Source: an uncultured beta proteobacterium (GTDB lineage Bacteria > Pseudomonadota > Gammaproteobacteria > Burkholderiales > Rhodocyclaceae). Taken from it: 33,469 bases of DNA. A model generated the notes under the pieces. It was given only the letters and a program-made list of their open reading frames with translations, made no database searches and was not told where the DNA came from. Where the stretch lies: the NCBI GenBank assembly GCA_903848955.1, contig CAINHS010000117.1, positions 1-33,469 on the forward strand. Direction: 5' to 3'. Positions 27,221 through 33,469 of the stretch are shown here, piece by piece (positions within the stretch are counted from its first letter, which is position 1; the number at the start of each line of letters is the position of its first letter). The position numbers and the translations under genes were made by a program.

Positions 27221-27622
27221 ATGAGCGAAACACTGAAAACCGGCCTCTCGGCCACGCGCCGCATTGACATCGATCGCGACCGCACCATCAGCTTCATGGG
27301 CGACGACTGCCGGGTTTATGCAACCCCGAAGCTGCTCTACGATATCGAAATGGCATGCCGCGATCTGCTGCTGGAACACATCGAAGCGGGAAAGGACTCG
27401 GTCGGCACCCGCGTCGAGCTTGACCACGTCGGCGCCACCCTGATGGGCATGTGGGTCGAGATCACCGTCACGCTGACCGCGGTCAATGGCGGCGCCGTCG
27501 TCTTTGACTTCACGGCACGCGATGCGGTTGAAGAAATTGCGCGGGGCAAGCACAACCGCTTCATTGTCGGCATCGAGAAGACGGCGCAAAGACTCAAGGC
27601 CAAACTCGCCAAGGCCACGTAA
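27221..27622 (+). CDS. FlK-like hotdog-fold acyl-CoA thioesterase
   Basis: A 133-residue hotdog-fold protein similar to the fluoroacetyl-CoA thioesterase FlK. The catalytic triad is visible: T35 (YATP), E43 (YDIE) and H69 (ELDHV). The spacings of 8 and 26 residues are the same as between Thr42, Glu50 and His76 of FlK. The C-terminal segment GKHNRFIVGIEKTAQRL also fits. The ATG with GAGGA upstream is chosen over an earlier in-frame TTG. It lies 62 bases after the synthetase gene, probably in one transcript. Fluoroacetate is an unlikely substrate here; hydrolysis of an aromatic or dead-end CoA thioester, returning free CoA, is a more likely role. The substrate is unknown. Confidence 0.8.
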   Translation: MSETLKTGLSATRRIDIDRDRTISFMGDDCRVYATPKLLYDIEMACRDLLLEHIEAGKDSVGTRVELDHVGATLMGMWVEITVTLTAVNGGAVVFDFTARDAVEEIARGKHNRFIVGIEKTAQRLKAKLAKAT

Positions 27623-27651
27623 GCCGCTACGCAGCCACCCGTTGAAAGCGC

Positions 27652-28179
27652 TTACTCGGCCGCGGCTTGAGCGCCGAATAACTCGTCGATGAAGCCGAAA
27701 CGCCTGAAGTCGCGCACCCGCATCGGGTACAGAAGCCCGTCCAGATGGTCGCACTCGTGCTGCACCACCCGCGCGTGGAAGCCATCCACGCTGCGCTCGA
27801 AACGCTGACCGGACTCATCGAAGCCGGCGTAGCGCAGGCGTGTCCAGCGCGGCACCCAGCCGCGCAAGCCGGGTACCGAGAGGCAACCTTCCCAACCATC
27901 TTCTTCCTCAGCGGAAAGCGGCTCGAGTTCGGGATTGATCAGCACCGTATCGGCTAGCGGCGGCGCATCCGGGTAGCGCGGATTCGACATGCCGCCGAAA
28001 ATCACCACGCGCAGATCGACACCGATCTGCGGCGCGGCAAGGCCGACGCCGTCGAATTGCGCCATGGTGTCGCGCATGTCCTGCAGCAGGGCCGACAGTT
28101 GCGGCGTGGCGAACGCCGTCACCGGCTGCGCCACGCGCAGCAGACGCGGATCACCCATGCGCAGCACTTCCCGGATCAT
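27652..28179 (-). CDS. def: Peptide deformylase
   Basis: A 175-residue peptide deformylase that removes the formyl group from new proteins. All three active-site motifs are present: [18 protein letters not shown] (metal-binding Cys) and QHECDHLDG (HExxH). The start [14 protein letters not shown] is the standard N-terminus; longer readings of the frame extend into the preceding phosphorylase gene. It begins 7 bases after that gene ends, so the two are probably co-transcribed. The proteobacterial genome probably has another def gene beside fmt, so this may be a second copy. It faces the thioesterase gene with a 29-base gap. Confidence 0.95.
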   Translation of the reverse strand: MIREVLRMGDPRLLRVAQPVTAFATPQLSALLQDMRDTMAQFDGVGLAAPQIGVDLRVVIFGGMSNPRYPDAPPLADTVLINPELEPLSAEEEDGWEGCLSVPGLRGWVPRWTRLRYAGFDESGQRFERSVDGFHARVVQHECDHLDGLLYPMRVRDFRRFGFIDELFGAQAAAE

Positions 28180-28186
28180 GCCCGTA

Positions 28187-28924
28187 TCACTCGCCGCATA
28201 CACCCTCGATGATGCGGCGGACGCGGGCCATGGCCGGATGCAGCACCGCTTCCAGGTCGTCGAAGCTGATGCCGTGGGCGGAGTCGGCGCGCCCGGCGGC
28301 CCAGTTGGCAACCAGGCAAAGCGCGGCATAAGGCAGCCCCAGTTCGCGCGCCAGCGCGGCCTCCGGCATGCCGGTCATGCCCACCAGGTCGGCGCCGTCG
28401 CGCTGCAAGCGGTCGATTTCGGCGGCAGTCTCAAGTCGCGGCCCCTGCGTGGCGGCATACACCGCGCCGTCTGTGACGTCTTCGCCGATGCGGCGGCAAG
28501 CATCGAGCAGCAGCGTGCGCACCGCCGCATCATAGGGTTCCGTGAAATCCACATGGACCACGGGGCCGTCGCCGCCCGACTGGAATGTCATCTCGCGCCC
28601 CCAGGTGTAGTCGATGATCTGATGCGGAACCACCAGTACCCCGGGACCGAGATCGCTGCGAATGCCGCCCACCGAGGCCACCGAAATGATCCGCGTCACG
28701 CCTGAGGATTCCAGTGCGTGAATGTTGGCGCGGTAATTGACCAGATGCGGCGGAATGGTATGTCCGTAGCCGTGGCGCGCGACGAAAACCACATCCTGAG
28801 CGCCTATGCGGCCGAAGCTTAGCGGACCCGAAGGCTCGCCATAAGGCGTACGCACCACTTCACGGTGCGCTACATCCAGGTTTGCCAACTGCGTCAAGCC
28901 GCTGCCGCCTATGATACCGAGCAT
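28187..28924 (-). CDS. S-methyl-5'-thioinosine phosphorylase (MTAP/PNP family)
   Basis: A 245-residue nucleoside phosphorylase. It opens with [13 protein letters not shown], then has the [25 protein letters not shown] segment, [13 protein letters not shown], and [11 protein letters not shown] followed by [22 protein letters not shown]. The overall pattern is the one I recall for the Pseudomonas S-methylthioinosine phosphorylase, which salvages purine and methylthioribose-1-phosphate after deamination of methylthioadenosine. Methylthioadenosine phosphorylase (MtnP) is the alternative; the shorter length (~245 instead of ~280-290) favours the inosine-type enzyme. It is divergent from typA and shares a short operon with def. 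Confidence 0.82.
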   Translation of the reverse strand: MLGIIGGSGLTQLANLDVAHREVVRTPYGEPSGPLSFGRIGAQDVVFVARHGYGHTIPPHLVNYRANIHALESSGVTRIISVASVGGIRSDLGPGVLVVPHQIIDYTWGREMTFQSGGDGPVVHVDFTEPYDAAVRTLLLDACRRIGEDVTDGAVYAATQGPRLETAAEIDRLQRDGADLVGMTGMPEAALARELGLPYAALCLVANWAAGRADSAHGISFDDLEAVLHPAMARVRRIIEGVCGE

Positions 28925-28965
28925 GAAAATCCCCTGACAATTCAATCGGAACCGCAAGCGAGGCG

Positions 28966-28974
28966 TGATATAAT
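28966..28974 (+). promoter_or_regulatory. typA promoter, extended -10
   Basis: TGATATAAT at 28966-28974 is a perfect -10 (TATAAT) with the extended TGn motif, 39 bases before the typA ATG. No good -35 sits at the right distance, as is common with extended -10 promoters. It lies in the 89-base divergent gap with the phosphorylase gene. Confidence 0.65.
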
Positions 28975-29013
28975 TTCGGGTTCCCCTGCACTGCAACAAC
29001 GCCAACCGCCCCT

Positions 29014-30828
29014 ATGTCCCGCGCCCTCAGAAACATCGCCATTATCGCCCACGTTGACCACGGCAAGACCACCCTCGTCGACCAGTTGCTCCGCCAGTCC
29101 GGCACCTTCGCCGCCCATCAGGCTGTTACCGAGCGGGTGATGGACTCCAACGATCTCGAAAAAGAGCGCGGGATTACCATTCTTTCGAAGAACTGCGCCA
29201 TCGACTACGAAGGCACACACATCAACATTGTAGACACCCCGGGCCACGCCGACTTCGGCGGTGAGGTGGAACGCGTACTGTCCATGGTGGATGGCGTGCT
29301 GCTGCTGGTAGACGCGGTCGAAGGCCCCATGCCGCAAACCCGCTTTGTCACGCGCAAGGCCCTCGCCTTGGGCCTCAAGCCGATCGTTGTGGTCAACAAG
29401 ATCGACCGCCCAGGCGCCCGGCCCGACTGGGTGATCAGCCATACCTTCGATCTCTTCGACAAACTCGGGGCGACCGAAGAGCAACTCGATTTCCCGGTGG
29501 TATTCGCCTCGGCGCTGAACGGCTTCGCCATGCTCGACGCAACCAAGCCCGGTACCGACATGCGCCCGCTCTACGAGGCCATCATCAAACACACGCCACA
29601 GCCCGATGTGAACGTCGATCTGCCACTGCAACTGCAGATCTGTTCCATCGACTACAACAGCTATGTCGGCCGCATCGGCATCGGCCGCATCAAGCAGGGA
29701 CGCATGAAGGCCGGTCAGGAAGTCGCCGTGATGTATGGCGACGAGGCCAAGGGCAAGTCGAAAATCGCCCAGATCATGATGTTCACCGGTCTCGAGCGCG
29801 AACAGGCGACCGAGGCCGAAGCCGGCGACATCGTGCTCGTCACCGGCATTGAACAGGTCGGCATCGGCGTCACCATCTGCGACCCGGCAGCTCCTGCCGG
29901 CATGCCGCCGCTGGTGGTGGACGAACCGACCCTGACCATGAACTTCCAGGTCAATACCTCGCCGCTGGCCGGCAAGGAAGGGAAATACGTCACCAGCCGG
30001 CAGATCCGCGAACGCCTGCAGAAGGAACTTCTGGCCAATGTGGCCTTGCGCGTCGAAGAGACCGAGGATGCCGACGTATTCCTGGTCTCCGGCCGCGGCG
30101 AACTGCACCTCACCATCCTGCTCGAAACCATGCGCCGCGAAGGTTACGAACTGGCGGTATCCCGCCCGCGGGTGCTGTTCAAGGAAATCAACGGCGAAAA
30201 GTGCGAGCCCTACGAACTGCTCACGGTCGACATCGAAAACGAGCACCAGGGCGGCGTCATGGAAGAACTCGGCCGCCGGCGCGGCGAACTGCTGAACATG
30301 GAGTCGGACAGCAAAGGACGGGTCCGGCTTGAGTACCGCATCCCGGCCCGCGGCCTGATCGGCTTTCAGGGCGAATTCCTGACCTCGACACGCGGTACCG
30401 GCATGGCCAGCCATATTTTTGATGACTACGGCCCCATGGCCGGCATCATGGCGGAGCGCCGCAACGGTGTGCTGATTTCGCAGGACAACGGCACCGCCGT
30501 CGCCTATGCGCTATGGAAGCTGCAGGATCGCGGTCGCATGTTCGTCAGCCACGGCGACCCGCTCTATGAAGGCATCATCATCGGCATTCACAGCCGCGAC
30601 AACGACCTGGTGGTGAACCCGATCAAGGGCAAGCAGCTCACCAACGTGCGCTCCTCGGGCACCGACGAAGCCGTGCGCCTGGTGCCGCCGATACTGATGA
30701 CGCTCGAATCCGCCGTCGAATTCATCGCCGACGACGAACTGGTGGAAATCACGCCCAAGTCGATCCGTCTGCGCAAGCGCTTCCTCACGGAAATCGAACG
30801 CAAGCGCGCCAACAAGGCGTCGGCCTAA
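29014..30828 (+). CDS. typA: Ribosome-associated translational GTPase BipA/TypA
   Basis: A 604-residue translation-factor GTPase of the usual length. The G motifs are complete: G1 AHVDHGKTT near residue 13, G2 in ERGITI, G3 [11 protein letters not shown]4 NKID, and G5 in SALNG. The remainder holds domain II, the EF-G-like domains III and V, and the BipA-specific C-terminal domain ending in [15 protein letters not shown]. It assists 50S subunit assembly, particularly in the cold or under stress. The gene is single, with its own promoter and a strong terminator, and is a standard chromosomal marker bordering the accessory genes that follow. Confidence 0.98.
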   Translation: MSRALRNIAIIAHVDHGKTTLVDQLLRQSGTFAAHQAVTERVMDSNDLEKERGITILSKNCAIDYEGTHINIVDTPGHADFGGEVERVLSMVDGVLLLVDAVEGPMPQTRFVTRKALALGLKPIVVVNKIDRPGARPDWVISHTFDLFDKLGATEEQLDFPVVFASALNGFAMLDATKPGTDMRPLYEAIIKHTPQPDVNVDLPLQLQICSIDYNSYVGRIGIGRIKQGRMKAGQEVAVMYGDEAKGKSKIAQIMMFTGLEREQATEAEAGDIVLVTGIEQVGIGVTICDPAAPAGMPPLVVDEPTLTMNFQVNTSPLAGKEGKYVTSRQIRERLQKELLANVALRVEETEDADVFLVSGRGELHLTILLETMRREGYELAVSRPRVLFKEINGEKCEPYELLTVDIENEHQGGVMEELGRRRGELLNMESDSKGRVRLEYRIPARGLIGFQGEFLTSTRGTGMASHIFDDYGPMAGIMAERRNGVLISQDNGTAVAYALWKLQDRGRMFVSHGDPLYEGIIIGIHSRDNDLVVNPIKGKQLTNVRSSGTDEAVRLVPPILMTLESAVEFIADDELVEITPKSIRLRKRFLTEIERKRANKASA

Positions 30829-30830
30829 AA

Positions 30831-30856
30831 AAAACGGGAGCCGCGGCTCCCGTTTT
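30831..30856 (+). terminator. Terminator after typA
   Basis: A perfect inverted repeat with 12-base arms (AAAACGGGAGCC and GGCTCCCGTTTT), three bases after the typA stop. The GC-rich stem with A-run before and T-run after makes it a bidirectional intrinsic terminator. Confidence 0.92.
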
Positions 30857-31134
30857 GCTGCAAGAGTCGGCGCTGGCAAGACGCCGAGCAAGTCACGGGT
30901 GGAAGCAGCGGCAGACTGCTCCGTGCCCTATGCAGTCAGTCAGCATCCTGCTCATTGAGCGTCGGCTTCACGCCTTAAAGCTGACGTACAAGTCTGCGCT
31001 CTTCGCTAAAACCCCAAGTGGCACCAACAGATCGCACTCCGGAAATCATCGCCGACTAACCCTAATCAAAATGATCCGCATATGCCATATGTGGCGTATT
31101 ATCCTCATATGGCGTTCCTTCCCAATTCCAGCAC
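30857..31134 (+). promoter_or_regulatory. Intergenic region before the BREX genes, with candidate BrxR operator
   Basis: No convincing gene is seen in 30857-31078. Just upstream of brxR are three CATATG motifs (31079-31084, 31086-31091, 31106-31111). GCCATATG (31084-31091) and CATATGGC (31106-31113) form a perfect 8-base inverted repeat across 14 bases, a centre-to-centre distance of about two helical turns. BrxR-type WYL regulators bind inverted repeats before their own gene, so this is the likely operator. No clear -35/-10 pair was found. Confidence 0.55.
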
Positions 31135-32037
31135 ATGAAGTCCGCGATTGCCCGCGCGGATTCTTTAGTGCTCTCGCAGATCCAGCGTGAGCGTCTTGCG
31201 TACATCGATTACAAGGTTTTCTTCAGCGGGGAACTTCGGCGAGCTGATTTGGAATCCCGCTTCGGGATAGCTCCTGCGGCGGCAACGCGTGATTTGACGT
31301 GTTACCGGGGATTGGCCCCGAGCAATCTGGTCTATGACTCAAGCGCGAAGCTCTACACCATTGGTGATCGCTTCAGCCCGATTTCCCCTTTTGTGGTCGA
31401 ACGCGCGCTGGCATGGCTACGCCAAGGGTATGGCGATGGTCTTGCACTGAGCATCGGACGCCAAATTCCATCCGCCGGTGCCGATTTGCTTTCGCCGCCA
31501 CCGATTGAAACGCTTGGAACCGTTGCACGGGCAATTCATCGTGGCCTTGTGCTTCACATCAGTTACCAGTCGCTTTCGTCTGGCGCGTCTGTCCGGGACA
31601 TCGTGCCGTTGGCCCTCATAGATAATGGATTGCGGTGGCACGTGCGGGCGTTTGATCGCAAGAATTCACGGTTCGGCGACTTCGTCATCAACCGAATTTC
31701 CAAAGCGAAAGCGGCGACGACCCCAATAGCCAAAGAGGAAGCTTTGGCTGAAGACGAACAGTGGAATCACCAGATCGAGTTGGAGCTTGTTCCGCATCCG
31801 AAGCTTTCACATCCCAAGGCGATTGAGGCGGATTACGGCATGTCACGCGGCGTATTGAGGGTACTTACACGCGCTGCGGTGGCGGGGTACGCACTTGGCC
31901 GATGGAGTGTGGATTGCTCGCCCAAGCACTCCCTTGACTCCAGTCGGCACCACCTTTGGTTGCGCAATCCACAAGTGCTCGACGGTGTCGAAAGTGCTGT
32001 TCTGGCCCCTGGCTTCACGGAAAAGGCCCTTTCCTGA
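31135..32037 (+). CDS. brxR: BrxR-like WYL-domain transcriptional regulator
   Basis: A 300-residue regulator with an N-terminal winged helix-turn-helix (ELRRADLESRFGIAPAAATRDLTCYR, residues ~34-60), a WYL domain in the middle (LHISYQSLSSG... with IVPLALIDNGLRWHVRAFD, ~140-185), and a C-terminal WCX-like extension. This layout and the position before brxA are those of BrxR, the repressor of BREX phage-defence islands. The WYL domain is thought to sense a nucleic-acid or nucleotide ligand. The brxA start overlaps its stop (TGATG), so they form one operon. The ribosome-binding site is weak. Confidence 0.85.
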   Translation: MKSAIARADSLVLSQIQRERLAYIDYKVFFSGELRRADLESRFGIAPAAATRDLTCYRGLAPSNLVYDSSAKLYTIGDRFSPISPFVVERALAWLRQGYGDGLALSIGRQIPSAGADLLSPPPIETLGTVARAIHRGLVLHISYQSLSSGASVRDIVPLALIDNGLRWHVRAFDRKNSRFGDFVINRISKAKAATTPIAKEEALAEDEQWNHQIELELVPHPKLSHPKAIEADYGMSRGVLRVLTRAAVAGYALGRWSVDCSPKHSLDSSRHHLWLRNPQVLDGVESAVLAPGFTEKALS

Positions 32038-32633
32038 TGGCCCTCTACAACGCCGAAATTTCTGCCGGTTCGCTGATGATTCCGGAAAGCCGCCGGATCG
32101 CCAGACTGCTCCTCACGCACCCAACCAAGGAGCAGTGGTTCGAGTCGCTCAAACTCGACAACGTCCTGCAAAAGAAATCTCCGGCAACTGCCCGTCGTCA
32201 GGCCCGCCTGATCCGCAACCGCCTCGACACGCTCAACGACGCAGCCTGGTCGCTGATCGTCGATGGTGCGCAGGAAGTCACAACGCAAATGCTCATGGCT
32301 GCCTGCATCAAGCACAGCCGCATGCTTGCCGACTTCATGCGCGATGTCTATGCCGGGCATCTGCGCCGCCTTGAGCAGCATCTGTCACCGAGCAAAGACT
32401 GGGAGACCTTTCTGGCCGAATGCGCTCAACGCGACCCCGATGTTGCCAACTTCAGCGATACGACCAAGGCCAAGATGCTTCAGGTCGTACTGCGCGTTCT
32501 CGCCGAAGCCAAGTACCTAGACTCGACCAAGACCGTGCGCCTCACGCCGCCCCATCTGCATCCTGACGTCGTTCGCTTCCTCAAGCAGAACGACGAACTC
32601 GTAGTGCTTTCCACCATGGATATGACGCAATGA
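32037..32633 (+). CDS. brxA: BREX protein BrxA (DUF1819)
   Basis: A 198-residue protein of the DUF1819/BrxA family, a small helical DNA-binding component of type I BREX. It begins MALYNAEISAGSLMIPESRRIA and has the QKKSPATARRQARLIRNRL segment and a C-terminal PPHLHPDVVRFLKQN; these are familiar from BrxA. The start overlaps the brxR stop; a longer reading of this frame lies within brxR. The stop overlaps the ATG of the next gene (ATGA). It appears intact although the following genes are not. Confidence 0.9.
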   Translation: MALYNAEISAGSLMIPESRRIARLLLTHPTKEQWFESLKLDNVLQKKSPATARRQARLIRNRLDTLNDAAWSLIVDGAQEVTTQMLMAACIKHSRMLADFMRDVYAGHLRRLEQHLSPSKDWETFLAECAQRDPDVANFSDTTKAKMLQVVLRVLAEAKYLDSTKTVRLTPPHLHPDVVRFLKQNDELVVLSTMDMTQ

Positions 32634-32880
32634 GCCTCACCTTCAATGAGCGGCTGAACCGGATCCTGCCGAAGCTCACTTCGCCCGACCTCCTCAATAG
32701 CCAGGGCCTGGGTAATGAAATCGGCTTCTGGATTTTTGACTATCCGCCCGAGGAAGAAATGGCCATGCGCGCCTTCCTTCACGATGTCGTGATGCCAGCG
32801 CTCGGCAAGCACCAGCCGGCGATCCGGGCTGCGGATGTCAATCTGTTTGATGTGGTGATCGCCTTGCTTGAGGAACGTAA
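32630..32880 (+). pseudogene. brxB: Truncated brxB (DUF1788), N-terminal ~84 codons only
   Basis: The first ~84 residues are a recognisable BrxB N-terminus: MSLTFNERLNRILPKLTSPD, GLGNEIGFWIFDYPPEEE and NLFDVVIALLEERK. The similarity then stops abruptly at about 32880. BrxB is normally about 190-200 residues. The frame continues for a further ~48 codons to a stop at 33028, but that tail is only the wrong frame of brxC. The ATG overlaps the brxA stop, as in intact islands, so the beginning is original and the rest has been lost. Confidence 0.8.
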
Positions 32881-33469
32881 GCCGAGCGGGATGCCGTCGA
32901 TTTCCACCGCGATGATGTCGTGCATGCACTCGCCAAGGCACTCAAGCAAAGCGATGAATCCGCTGCCGCCTGGTTCGACAATGCACGCGACACCTACAAG
33001 ATCAATATCGAAGGTCTTGCCAAACTGATCCGCGACTACCTCGACACCAAGCCCGCTGGCCACCGCATCATCTTCCTCGTCGACGAAGTCGGTCAGTTCA
33101 TCGGCGACAACACCCAACTAATGCTGACGCTGCAAACCATCACTGAGCAACTTGGCACGCTCAGCCAAGGTCGTGCTTGGGTCATCGTCACCAGTCAGGA
33201 AGACATCGACGCCGCCATCGGCGAAGCCAACAAGGCCAAATCGCAGGACTTCTCCAAGATTCAGGGGCGCTTCCACACGCGACTGTCGCTGGCCAGTTCC
33301 AATACGGATGAAGTCATCGGCGAGCGCCTGCTGGCCAAGACAGAGGCAGCACACGTCGCCTTGCGTGATCGCTTTGAGAAGAAGGGCGACATCATCAACA
33401 ACCAGCTTGCCTTCGTTGGCAACTCGGTGAACATGCGGTGCTACAAGGATTCGGCAGAGTTCGTGGCGA
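32881..33469 (+). pseudogene. brxC: brxC fragment lacking its N-terminus (continues past window end)
   Basis: From 32881 to the window end a third-party reading of the DNA, in a different frame from brxB, gives 196 codons of BrxC, the large BREX P-loop ATPase. It reads AERDAVDFHRDDVVHALAKAL, then LAKLIRDYLDTK, the Walker B-like IIFLVDEVGQFIGDNTQLML, WVIVTSQEDIDA and DFSKIQGRFHTRLSL. BrxC is ~1,200 residues, with its P-loop upstream of this point; roughly the first 200 residues are missing. A stop codon (32878-32880) directly precedes the open stretch and there is no ribosome-binding site or good start, so the product is unlikely to be made in normal form. The 3' part lies outside the window. 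Confidence 0.82.

Noticed and set aside
25596-27233. A 545-codon minus-strand open frame
   Set aside because: It is antisense to the acyl-CoA synthetase gene, which has a ribosome-binding site and recognisable domains; the antisense product shows no known motif.
28942-30414. A 490-codon minus-strand open frame
   Set aside because: It is antisense to typA, a certain gene.
30855-31190. Small 111-codon plus-strand open frame between typA and brxR
   Set aside because: It begins within the typA terminator, overlaps the brxR start in another frame, and has no ribosome-binding site or recognisable similarity.
32881-33028. Continuation of the brxB frame as a real C-terminus
   Set aside because: The residues have no BrxB similarity, and the same DNA in another frame encodes conserved BrxC sequence.

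Overview
The window looks like high-GC betaproteobacterial DNA, probably from a facultatively anaerobic, Rhodocyclales-type degrader of aromatic compounds (Azoarcus, Thauera, Aromatoleum or Sterolibacterium-like). The placement rests on gene content: an aerobic benzoyl-CoA (box) operon with its BoxR regulator, a dienoyl-CoA hydratase of the anaerobic benzoyl-CoA route, and a complete anaerobic phenylacetate (pad) operon. No RNA genes or insertion sequences were seen.

Layout. Positions 1-1310 (minus strand) hold a Dch-like cyclohexadienecarbonyl-CoA hydratase and, upstream of it, a broken gene joining a benzoyl-CoA reductase/2-hydroxyacyl-CoA dehydratase N-terminus to a piece of a GltD/BzdV-like oxidoreductase. 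Positions 1311-7188 (plus) hold boxR-boxC-boxB-boxA, with a candidate operator/promoter before boxR and a hairpin-forming CACAGAG repeat in both gaps of the operon. Positions 7225-23762 (minus) look like one long transcription unit: fdhD-padBCDEFGHIJ-livHMGF-livK, ending in a terminator shared with boxA. Positions 23763-27622 hold the divergent control region, a PaaX-family regulator, an NDP-forming acyl-CoA synthetase-like protein that lacks part of its ATP-grasp domain, and an FlK-like thioesterase. Positions 27652-30856 are housekeeping genes (def, S-methylthioinosine phosphorylase, typA). Positions 31079-33469 are the start of a BREX phage-defence island (brxR, brxA) in which brxB and brxC are joined by an apparent internal deletion.

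How it fits together. An ABC importer with a periplasmic binding protein probably brings in an aromatic acid. PadJ makes phenylacetyl-CoA. PadBCD, a membrane-attached molybdoenzyme whose cofactor maturation probably needs FdhD, oxidises it to phenylglyoxylate, and PadEFGHI decarboxylates this oxidatively to benzoyl-CoA. Benzoyl-CoA can then enter the O2-dependent Box epoxidation route encoded alongside, or an anaerobic reductase route of which only Dch and a broken remnant are visible here. A PaaX-type repressor probably controls the pad operon and the synthetase/thioesterase pair, because both control regions carry the same GATACA-N26/27-TGTATC inverted repeat.

The least expected items are the hemerythrin domain fused to the LivF ATPase inside an anaerobic aromatic operon, the shared PaaX-type sites on the synthetase/thioesterase pair, the ATP-grasp deletion in that synthetase, and the brxB/brxC deletion junction.
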